Assembly (NCBI GenBank): GCA_049840515.1
Contig: JASGKW010000009.1
Coordinates: 1 to 64,000, forward strand
Reading direction: 5' to 3'
DNA: 64,000 nucleotides
From: Muricomes sp049840515
GTDB taxonomy: Bacteria; Bacillota; Clostridia; Lachnospirales; Lachnospiraceae
Part shown: in pieces, positions 43,105 through 50,628 of the stretch
How positions within the stretch are numbered: the stretch's first letter is position 1
Layout of the letters: every line of letters begins with the position of its first letter
The notes under the pieces: generated by a model
The model's input: the letters and a program-made list of their open reading frames with translations, nothing else
Databases searched by the model: none
Told to the model about the DNA's origin: nothing
Program-made: the position numbers and the translations under genes

Positions 43105-44352
43105 TTACTCCTTCCCGCAGGCATCGTAGAACAGCTGCTCTGTTGTTTTGATCAGCTGACCGATATCATGCTTGTGAATGAAATCCCAGCCCAGCCACAT
43201 AAAGTTCTGGTCGGGGTCAAGACCGTTGTCTACCAGCGGATTGGTAGAAGGGAATTTACCGCCGGAAGTGAAAATTTCTCCCACTTCTTTTGAGAACAGG
43301 AAATCTACAAAAGGTTTTACCTTATCTTTTGATTTCGCCTTCGCCAGCAGAAAGACAGGGCTGACAATTGCACCGTCCTTGGGCCATACAGGAACCAGCG
43401 GGCTCTTGGCATCAATCATGCGTGTAAAGAAATAAGGACTGATGGTCACAGCAGGAACAGCGTCCTCTCCTTTTTTAACATGTGATTTTACCATCTGAGC
43501 GGGATGCATGCTGCGCAGCATGGCACGTCCCAGCTTCGTAACGCCCTCCTCCCCGTAATAGCAGTAAATGTGCAGCAGCAAAGCGTTAAACATATCCAAA
43601 TCGCGGGTAGGCAGTGAAACACTGTTTTCAAATTCCGGGCTGAATAAATCTGACCAGCTTTCAGGGAAAGGGCGGTCACCCAGCACAGCTTTGTTTACCA
43701 TAAATACGGCTGGAACTGCGCCAATGACAGCGTACTGTCCACGAGGGTCTTTCATGTTCAGTTTTTCATTTTCAAAGTCCGGGTTCAAATGCTCTACACC
43801 AGAAATTTCCTCAAATACGCCGGCATCACGGTACTGACCCATCAGATTCTGGTCAAAAAACAAATCAAAGCCTGCCGACAGATACAGGTCAGAGAGTAAA
43901 TCTGGATTTCCGTTGCTTTCCAGCACACGCTCTTTGATATGGTCAAGCCCCATACTTGCAGCCTGCAGATTATAATCCACCTCATAACCCAGACTGTCTT
44001 TTTTCTCATTATACCAAGCTTCAAACTTCTCCACTAAAGGAATGCGGATTGGGCAGGGCAGAACACCGTCAATACGGATATCAGCTCCTGTTTCTTTTTT
44101 CATCTCGGCAAGCCCTGTTGAAACACTGTATTGACTTTGCTCGATTGCGTCTTCCATTTTCTTCACAAAGAGCTCTACATTGATTTTTTTGCTGCGCAGA
44201 GCCATTTCCAAAGAAATGGTTTTTCCCATAGACTCTCTCATAGCGTCATTTTTCAGCATTTCAAAGCCGTTAGCTGCCAAAAGAGAAATCATCTCGGGGT
44301 ATTTTTCTGTAATATCATAGAGGGTATCCGTTATATTAAAATAGTTTGCCAT
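43105..44352 (-). CDS. Cytosolic substrate-binding-like protein with DUF1858-like N-terminus
   Basis: A 415-residue protein with no signal peptide or lipobox. Residues 1-75 resemble DUF1858 (NITDTLYDITEKYPEMISLLAANGFEML, ISLEMALRSKKINVELFVKKME). Residues about 95-400 resemble a type 2 periplasmic binding protein of the ferric-iron group (VLPCPIRIPLVEKFEAWY, LYLSAGFDLFFDQNL, GAVPAVFMVNKAVLGD, PSTNPLVDNGLDP). Such a domain is normally outside the membrane; here it seems to be cytosolic and tethered to a DUF1858-like adaptor. It is the first gene of the operon behind a class II Crp/Fnr operator. It may carry a metal or small ligand for the GTPase and ATPase; the ligand is unknown. Confidence 0.82.
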   Translation of the reverse strand: MANYFNITDTLYDITEKYPEMISLLAANGFEMLKNDAMRESMGKTISLEMALRSKKINVELFVKKMEDAIEQSQYSVSTGLAEMKKETGADIRIDGVLPCPIRIPLVEKFEAWYNEKKDSLGYEVDYNLQAASMGLDHIKERVLESNGNPDLLSDLYLSAGFDLFFDQNLMGQYRDAGVFEEISGVEHLNPDFENEKLNMKDPRGQYAVIGAVPAVFMVNKAVLGDRPFPESWSDLFSPEFENSVSLPTRDLDMFNALLLHIYCYYGEEGVTKLGRAMLRSMHPAQMVKSHVKKGEDAVPAVTISPYFFTRMIDAKSPLVPVWPKDGAIVSPVFLLAKAKSKDKVKPFVDFLFSKEVGEIFTSGGKFPSTNPLVDNGLDPDQNFMWLGWDFIHKHDIGQLIKTTEQLFYDACGKE

Positions 44353-44407
44353 TTAAACCTTCCTTTCAGGTGCTTACTGTTTTTGTTTCTCCAATTTCTA
44401 CATTTAA

Positions 44408-44450
44408 AATATATCATGGCCGGAATATGCTTTGAGTTGTAATTACAACA
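44408..44450 (-). promoter_or_regulatory. Crp/Fnr-type operator and promoter of the DUF1858-SBP operon
   Basis: The palindrome AGTTGT-AATT-ACAACA (44435-44450 on the plus strand) is centred at 44442.5. The minus-strand -10 TATATT (44413-44408) predicts a start near 44401, so the site is at -41.5. It differs at one outer base from the sites at 24014 and 40582. Confidence 0.7.
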
Positions 44451-44503
44451 TTTTAAAATGTTCTACAAATTTTATATTTTAGCAGTTCTGCGGCCAGGTT
44501 TTT

Positions 44504-44521
44504 AGTTAGATATTACTAACT
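44504..44521. repeat. Small inverted repeat in the 44.4-44.6 kb gap
   Basis: AGTTAG (44504-44509) and CTAACT (44516-44521) around ATATTA. Possibly an operator, but no gene starts beside it. Confidence 0.3.
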
Positions 44522-44573
44522 CGTTTTGTGGTATTATATCCACATTGTATTCAAAAAACAAGTGGAAACAATA

Positions 44574-44609
44574 AAATGGCACTGGTGAGATAAGTCACCC
44601 GTGCCATTT
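44574..44609 (-). terminator. Terminator after the aldehyde dehydrogenase gene
   Basis: AAATGGCAC and GTGCCATTT pair, with inner GGTGA/TCACC, followed by a T-rich stretch on the minus strand. It lies 15 bases past the stop codon. Confidence 0.8.
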
Positions 44610-44623
44610 TTGTTAAGAAAATA

Positions 44624-46693
44624 TTATTTTCCAATCATTTCTTCCGCTAATTTTTTTATCTCCGCAGCGCGTTTGCTCATATCTGAAGAGTCATTCACAT
44701 CCGCCTCGCACAGACTTTGTGTGGGGGAAACGTCGCACAATCCATAAGTCTTTAACTGACTAAATTCAGCACAGGAATACCCTGCTCCTTCATTTCCAAT
44801 TCCGGTACTTTTGTACCCGCCGAAAGGCTGGTCATTATGCCTCAGGGCGCTGGAACCATTGACATAGACAGCGGATGCCTTGATATTTTCTGTAAAATAA
44901 AATGCCTTTTTTAAGTCTTTGGTGATGACAGACGCACTCAGCCCATACTTCGTCTGATTTGCAATCTCAATGGCTTCCTCGTCTGTATCAAAAGTGAGAA
45001 TAGGAATAACCGGTCCGAAAATTTCAAGGTCTTTTGCGATATCCATATCTCTGGTTACATCATCCAGAACGGTCACATCCACCACACAGCCCCTGCGCCC
45101 GCCTCCGCAGATAATCTTTGCGCCCTGCTCTACGGTATGCTGAATCTGCTGCTCCACTGTTTTGGCCGCTTTTTCAGAAACCAGCCGGGTCAGTTGTACA
45201 TCCGGGTCAGTCACACTGCCTTGTTTCAGTCCCCCGATAAAGGTAATCAGACATTTTACAAAGATATCTTTCACACTCTTATGAACGATAACTCGTTTGG
45301 GTGCGGCGCAGACCTGCCCGTTGTTTTCCAGAATACGTCCCCAGGCAAGTGCCTCAACTGCTGTGACAACCAGCTCCGGGTCGCGGGCCGCTTCCTCTGT
45401 AATGATAAATGGGTCATTGCCCCCAAGCTCCAACACAACTTTTTTAATGGTGGGAGCCGCGGCTCTCATCATTTCTGTTCCGGCCTGGTTTCCGCCGGTC
45501 ATGGCGATACACGCCACCTTTTTATTCATCAGAAGATTTTCTGTACAGTCATCTCTGCCGGAAGTCATAAAATGGAGCACCTCTTTCGGGATTCCGGCTT
45601 CATGGGCGAGGTCAATCACCATTTTTACACAGCATGGTGCGTTGGATGACGCCTTGCAGATAAATGCATTTCCCATCAGCAGGGCGGGAACCATTTTTTG
45701 AATTGTCAAATCTACAGGATAGTTAAAAGGGATAATTCCCGCTATGACACCGAGTGCTTCCCGTCTCACAAAAATAAGGTGATTTTCATACCCTGCGCTG
45801 TTGTCACACAGCACCTGCCCATACAGATGTTTTCCCACCTCAATGTTGGCCCTTCCCACTTCGGCGGCATTGATGATTTCCTCTTTTGCCTGGGAAATAT
45901 GTTTTCCCATTTCATTTGCCATGACAGCGGCAACTTCATCGCTGTGCTCCTCCATGAGGGCGCAGAATTTATATAAAATCTGACCTCTCTCAAAAAGAGG
46001 CACCTTCTCCCATCTGGGCTGTGATGCAAAAGCTGTATCAACCATATCAGCAATCTCTTTTCCGTCGTAACAGGGAACTTTTCCCACCACATTGCCGGTT
46101 GATTCATCAAATACTTCTATCATGTTCATCGCTCTTTCCTCCTGACATAATCTGAGACCGCTTTCATTCAGCTTCTTCTCCATAAGCACTCTTTCAAAGC
46201 CGCCATATTTTATTAATCTGGCGGCCTCGTGATACCCCATTTTCAAAAAATTATGATAACTGTAATAATTATCCGAATCCACTGTGCCCAGCAGTATGGT
46301 TTTTCCTGCCTTCCTGCACAGCTCTTCCATCTTTTCTTCCATAATATTCTGAAGCCCGTTTCCCCTGTAATCCGGGTGGACAAATGTATCAGAATAATCC
46401 GCACATTTTAACTGCATTTCTTTGCTGTCATACCGGTCATGACTATAATCCGTGTTCTTTAAAAGACACTGCAAAGAGGCGATGATCTGACCGTCCACGG
46501 TACAGACCAGAGCGAATCCATCCTTCAATGCATTCTCAAAGTCTTCTCGGGTGGACGGTGCAAACCATCGCTTATTATTTATCTCATTCCACACCAATTC
46601 CCGCAGGGCCATTGTTTCTTCCATGTTATCTTCTGTCATATAACTTAAGAAACCTGACCTCCGCAATTTCTTCAACCAAATCTTTTCATCCAT
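44624..46693 (-). CDS. GNAT acetyltransferase-aldehyde dehydrogenase fusion
   Basis: A 689-residue open frame joining two enzymes. Residues 1-180 are a GNAT acetyltransferase (VCTVDGQIIASLQ, DTFVHPDYRGNGLQNIMEE, YSYHNFLKMGYHEA). From residue about 190 a full NAD(P)-dependent aldehyde dehydrogenase follows: IPFNYPVDLTIQK, the glutamate in VLELGGNDPF, the catalytic cysteine in NNGQVCAAPKRV and PFGGYKSTGIGNEG. An internal ATG (M189, at 46129) has an ideal CAGGAGG upstream, so a free dehydrogenase may also be made. Either this is a true fusion or an acetyltransferase gene lost its stop codon. It is the last gene before the terminator at 44574. Confidence 0.85.
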   Translation of the reverse strand: MDEKIWLKKLRRSGFLSYMTEDNMEETMALRELVWNEINNKRWFAPSTREDFENALKDGFALVCTVDGQIIASLQCLLKNTDYSHDRYDSKEMQLKCADYSDTFVHPDYRGNGLQNIMEEKMEELCRKAGKTILLGTVDSDNYYSYHNFLKMGYHEAARLIKYGGFERVLMEKKLNESGLRLCQEERAMNMIEVFDESTGNVVGKVPCYDGKEIADMVDTAFASQPRWEKVPLFERGQILYKFCALMEEHSDEVAAVMANEMGKHISQAKEEIINAAEVGRANIEVGKHLYGQVLCDNSAGYENHLIFVRREALGVIAGIIPFNYPVDLTIQKMVPALLMGNAFICKASSNAPCCVKMVIDLAHEAGIPKEVLHFMTSGRDDCTENLLMNKKVACIAMTGGNQAGTEMMRAAAPTIKKVVLELGGNDPFIITEEAARDPELVVTAVEALAWGRILENNGQVCAAPKRVIVHKSVKDIFVKCLITFIGGLKQGSVTDPDVQLTRLVSEKAAKTVEQQIQHTVEQGAKIICGGGRRGCVVDVTVLDDVTRDMDIAKDLEIFGPVIPILTFDTDEEAIEIANQTKYGLSASVITKDLKKAFYFTENIKASAVYVNGSSALRHNDQPFGGYKSTGIGNEGAGYSCAEFSQLKTYGLCDVSPTQSLCEADVNDSSDMSKRAAEIKKLAEEMIGK

Positions 46694-46722
46694 ATATCTG
46701 TGCCCGCCCCAACTTTTATATC

Positions 46723-46747
46723 TTATTGAACATTAGTAGTTCAATAA
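46723..46747. repeat. Third copy of the dispersed hairpin repeat
   Basis: TTATTGAAC, loop ATTAGTA, GTTCAATAA, followed by ATATAGCTTT. Loop and 3' flank match the copy at 30330-30356 exactly or nearly so. It lies between the fusion gene and the M20 gene. Confidence 0.8.
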
Positions 46748-46787
46748 ATATAGCTTTCGATATATTACATAGATGTGTATTCCATTT

Positions 46788-47966
46788 TTATAGTTTTCGG
46801 TATGCCCTGTGAGCTTTTTTTATCTCCAGCAGACATTCCTCATCCGCCGCAAGCTGGTAGGCCAGCCCGGCAAGAATCTGTGCTCCATCGCTTAATGCTC
46901 TTTTTACAGCAGGTGTGTGCAGAAGTGCTTCAAATCTCCGGTCATGCACTGCACAGTTTTCATCATTTCCAGTGATGTCCAGAAGAGGGTGGAAAACCGG
47001 AATCTTCAGATTGACATTTCCAATATCTGAAGACCCTCCTGGTCCGGGAGAAGGTTTTGGCTCTCTTCCGACATGCTGGAATAATTCCTGCATAAACGCA
47101 TCCATCTGGTTATTCCAGTAGAGTTCTCCGTAATCCGGGTATCTCTGCTCCCACTCTACCGTAGTCCCCGTGGCCATGGCTGCACCTAAAGCACAGGTCT
47201 CTGAAATTTTATTTAACTTCCTCAGATTCTCCAAAGTGGCCGCTCTGTAATAATAATCCAGGCTCACTTCCTCGGGAACAATATTGGGAAGCTCACCGCC
47301 TTTGGTCACAATTCCATGAAACTGACAGTCTTTGGTAATGTGCTGTCTCCACATATCCATCGCATCCATGTAAAGCCGGGCGGCATTCAATGCGTTTATC
47401 CCTTTTTCAGGAAAAGCAGATGCGTGGGCCGCCCTTCCGTGAAACGTGAAATACCGGTCATTGGATGCCAGGATTTCAAAATTTGTTCCGTCCCTGTTAT
47501 ATAAATGCACCATGGCCGCATACTCGTATATATCAAAGCCGCCATTCTCAGTCATATAACACTTTCCTCCCATAACTTCTTCGCCGGGAGTTCCGATGAT
47601 ATCAATTCTTACAGGTAATTCCGGGTAAGCCTCCCTCAAAGCCAGAGCCCCCAGGATACTGATGGCACAACTGTAGGAATGTCCGCAGGCATGCCCCACC
47701 TCCGGAAGAGCATCATATTCACAGAGAAAAGCTGCCTTCTTACCTGAAAATTCTTTTTTACTCTTATCAATTGCCCGAAAGGAGTGAGGCATACCTGCGT
47801 AAGGTGCTGTAATTTCATAGCCCTGTGCCTCCAGAACTGCAGTGATATAACGGCAGGATTCTTCTTCCTCCCCGCTGATTTCCGGATGGTTTGTGAGATA
47901 TGCTCCCAGTTCACCGGCCTTGTCAAAAAATAAATCAATTCCTTTTTTGATTTTCTCCTGAAACAT
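46788..47966 (-). CDS. M20-family amidohydrolase
   Basis: A 392-residue zinc-dependent hydrolase of the M20D group (AbgB and aminoacylase relatives). Metal-site motifs are CEYDALPEVGHACGHSY, the catalytic GTPGEEVMGGK, and HGRAAHASAFPEKGINAL from the dimerisation lid. The C-terminal PGPGGSSDIGNV is typical. It would release an amino acid from an N-acyl or aminobenzoyl conjugate in the cytosol. It follows an amino-acid permease gene by 26 bases, so uptake and hydrolysis seem linked. Confidence 0.9.
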   Translation of the reverse strand: MFQEKIKKGIDLFFDKAGELGAYLTNHPEISGEEEESCRYITAVLEAQGYEITAPYAGMPHSFRAIDKSKKEFSGKKAAFLCEYDALPEVGHACGHSYSCAISILGALALREAYPELPVRIDIIGTPGEEVMGGKCYMTENGGFDIYEYAAMVHLYNRDGTNFEILASNDRYFTFHGRAAHASAFPEKGINALNAARLYMDAMDMWRQHITKDCQFHGIVTKGGELPNIVPEEVSLDYYYRAATLENLRKLNKISETCALGAAMATGTTVEWEQRYPDYGELYWNNQMDAFMQELFQHVGREPKPSPGPGGSSDIGNVNLKIPVFHPLLDITGNDENCAVHDRRFEALLHTPAVKRALSDGAQILAGLAYQLAADEECLLEIKKAHRAYRKL

Positions 47967-47992
47967 GCCATCCTCCTTTCAGACAACTGTAT

Positions 47993-49312
47993 TTACTCCC
48001 GTTTTAATTTTACATAGATGAATACAGGAATTCCGAGCAAAATAAGCAGAAATCCATAGAATACATACTGTGCTCCTGAGCCTACCACCGTATAAATGGA
48101 GTACACAAGTGCGATAAGACCCACTGCAGATTTCTTGATAAATTGAGCCAGATTAAATGGCTTTTTCATTTCCCGCCCCGAAATCATAATTTCTGAGGCA
48201 AGCCCGAACAGATAGAATACTAAGAAAGTCATAACAGACATCATGGACAGGAAACTATACAAATCTCCTCCATTTGTAAGGTAGCCCAGCAGCATGACTA
48301 TTGTCATCAACACACCATTAATCAGAAGCCCGTTCACAGGTGTGCCTCTCTTCTTACTCACTTTTGCAAAAGCGGCAGGCATCAGTTTTCTTTCTCCCAG
48401 AGCATATGTAGCGCGGGCCGCGGATAAAATCCATGCTCCGACACAGCCGATAGCCGAAATAGACGCTCCCAGAGAAATCAGTGCACCCGCCCAATATCCT
48501 CCTGTTGCCCGATACATAATGTCCGCCAGCGGGGAGGATGAGGCCGCCAATTCATTTTGTGTCATTGTTCCGGCTGCCAGAGCAATCAATATTATGTAGA
48601 TGATAATAACAACACCTGTACTGATGATAGTCAGACGTCCGATTTGTTTTGGGTCTTTCACCTCATTGGCGCTCACACTTGCACCTTCAAAACCGATGAA
48701 ACACCAGAGCATGTATGCCATTCCCATAGGCAGAGCGTTCATGCCGTTGGTCGCCTGGGAGGACACTGTATTAAAATTCCCCATATCAAAATGAGCCACT
48801 GCCACAACTGCAAAGAGCAGAAGAGGAACCAGTTTGAGAATCGTCAAAACCAGATTGAGGCGCCCTGCAAACTTTACTCCCATAATATTGATAATCGTAT
48901 ACGCCCAGAGAATCAATGTACAGGCAATAAACTTTGGAAATGTATTTCCCGCCATTGAAGGGAAGAAGTAAGATATATAGTTCAGCCCTGCTATAACAAT
49001 TGCTCCATTTGCAATCCAGCAGCCGCACCAGTATGACCATCCCACCCAGAAAGCAGGCAAATCACCAAATGCCTCCTGTGCATAGATAATGACAGAGCCT
49101 GTAGCTGCTTTTTTATTGTCCAGCCTGGCGAATGACAGCGCCAGAAACAAAGTTCCTATTCCGGTAACAGCCACAGCCAGCAGTGATACCCAAGGATTGG
49201 CAAGTACTGCCAATCCCTGGGGTGCCATATATATTCCTGATCCAATCATCTGCCCGACAATAATAGAAATAGTTGTAAATATCCCTAAATCGCGTTTAAA
49301 CTCTTGTTTCAC
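47993..49312 (-). CDS. APC-superfamily amino acid permease
   Basis: A 439-residue membrane protein with about twelve hydrophobic segments. The family signature SIIVGQMIGSGIYMAPQGLA is in the first segment, and GFEGASVSANEVKDP in the sixth region. It is probably a basic amino acid or polyamine exchanger type, but the substrate cannot be read. It lies between the MFS and M20 genes in one long minus-strand operon. Confidence 0.9.
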   Translation of the reverse strand: MKQEFKRDLGIFTTISIIVGQMIGSGIYMAPQGLAVLANPWVSLLAVAVTGIGTLFLALSFARLDNKKAATGSVIIYAQEAFGDLPAFWVGWSYWCGCWIANGAIVIAGLNYISYFFPSMAGNTFPKFIACTLILWAYTIINIMGVKFAGRLNLVLTILKLVPLLLFAVVAVAHFDMGNFNTVSSQATNGMNALPMGMAYMLWCFIGFEGASVSANEVKDPKQIGRLTIISTGVVIIIYIILIALAAGTMTQNELAASSSPLADIMYRATGGYWAGALISLGASISAIGCVGAWILSAARATYALGERKLMPAAFAKVSKKRGTPVNGLLINGVLMTIVMLLGYLTNGGDLYSFLSMMSVMTFLVFYLFGLASEIMISGREMKKPFNLAQFIKKSAVGLIALVYSIYTVVGSGAQYVFYGFLLILLGIPVFIYVKLKRE

Positions 49313-49338
49313 TTCGTCACCGCACTCTCTTTTTACAC

Positions 49339-50601
49339 CTATTCTGCTGCAGCTCCACTTTTATCGGTGTTCATATTTTTTGAATTTTTCCTGATAATTG
49401 CTGCAGCAACCAGTCCAAGCACACAAACCACAGTAAGGAATATAAAGATATAATTGTATCCGTCGCTTCCATATTTATCCAGCCAGCTTCCAAACATGGC
49501 AGCCATGAAGAAGTCTGGAGAATATCCGATAATTGACGCAATACCTACCGCTGTACCCATAACAACTGGTGATATCTTCGTTTCGTTTACAACAGAGAAT
49601 ACCAGTCCGTACAATGCAAGACCAAACAGTCCAGGAAGCAATGTATAGAAACTTACCATTCCCACACTTGCTCCCGGCGGAATCAGGAATATTCCCGCAA
49701 ACAGCACTGTCAAAACGGCGAACAGCATCATAAACCATTTACTTGTGGACTTGAACACTTTATCCGCAAGGATACCGCTGAGCGGTGATACAATATAGAA
49801 AATGTACGTTCTGATAATTGACAGGTATCCTGAACTCTCCGGGCTGATACCAATTACATCTGTCAGGTACGGTGTAAAATAGCTTGAACTGCTGTAAATA
49901 CTATAACCTGTAAAAGCGACAATCGCAAAGAGCCACAGATTAGGATTTTTCAGTAATCCTCCAACTTGATTGAAATGGAACTCATCACTTTTCACTTCTA
50001 CATCTTTGCCTTTATTGTCTTTTAACAGAAGGGCAATTAAAATTGCTGCCACTGTGGTGCTGCCTCCATAAACTACAACGGCAATAAAAAACTTGCTGGT
50101 CGCATCAGCTCCGTTTGCTGCTATCTGCAATGCAATTGTGTTAACGATAGCACCTGTGAGACCGTTGCACATATAATAGAGACCAAACATGAAGCCCTGC
50201 TCCTGCTCACCTGATATTAATCGGATTGTTTTCATAAGTGCACACCAGAACAGGAATGTTCCGGTAACTGCAAATAATGTCCATACGATAATAGCAAACG
50301 TAAACGAGCCCATAGAAAAGGCAAACACAAAGGTAAGAATTGATGTAGATATCAGCGATATCAACATACATTTCTTAGTAGAAAATTTATCTGCTACAAT
50401 TCCCCCCGGAATATAAAGTATAGAGTTTCCAATGGCATAAACAGTACTCAATAATCCAAGCTGCATGTTGGAAATCCCCATGGCTTCAACCTGCCAGTCA
50501 TAAAATACGTATCTGATAAATGGAATCAAATAAATTGAGCCGCCGGCAACACCCAAAGCCATAATTTGCAAATATTTAATTACTTTGCTTTTACTCTCCA
50601 T
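49339..50601 (-). CDS. Major facilitator superfamily transporter
   Basis: A 420-residue transporter with about twelve membrane segments. The loop 2-3 motif reads GGIVADKFSTKK and is repeated in the second half as SGILADKVFKSTSK. The start MESKSKV at 50601 follows AGAGAGG; seven upstream residues are not needed. Its place inside the 2-oxoacid oxidoreductase operon suggests transport of an amino acid, peptide or organic-acid end product. Confidence 0.88.
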   Translation of the reverse strand: MESKSKVIKYLQIMALGVAGGSIYLIPFIRYVFYDWQVEAMGISNMQLGLLSTVYAIGNSILYIPGGIVADKFSTKKCMLISLISTSILTFVFAFSMGSFTFAIIVWTLFAVTGTFLFWCALMKTIRLISGEQEQGFMFGLYYMCNGLTGAIVNTIALQIAANGADATSKFFIAVVVYGGSTTVAAILIALLLKDNKGKDVEVKSDEFHFNQVGGLLKNPNLWLFAIVAFTGYSIYSSSSYFTPYLTDVIGISPESSGYLSIIRTYIFYIVSPLSGILADKVFKSTSKWFMMLFAVLTVLFAGIFLIPPGASVGMVSFYTLLPGLFGLALYGLVFSVVNETKISPVVMGTAVGIASIIGYSPDFFMAAMFGSWLDKYGSDGYNYIFIFLTVVCVLGLVAAAIIRKNSKNMNTDKSGAAAE

Positions 50602-50628
50602 AAAAGTTCCTCTCTTTCCCACTACTGT

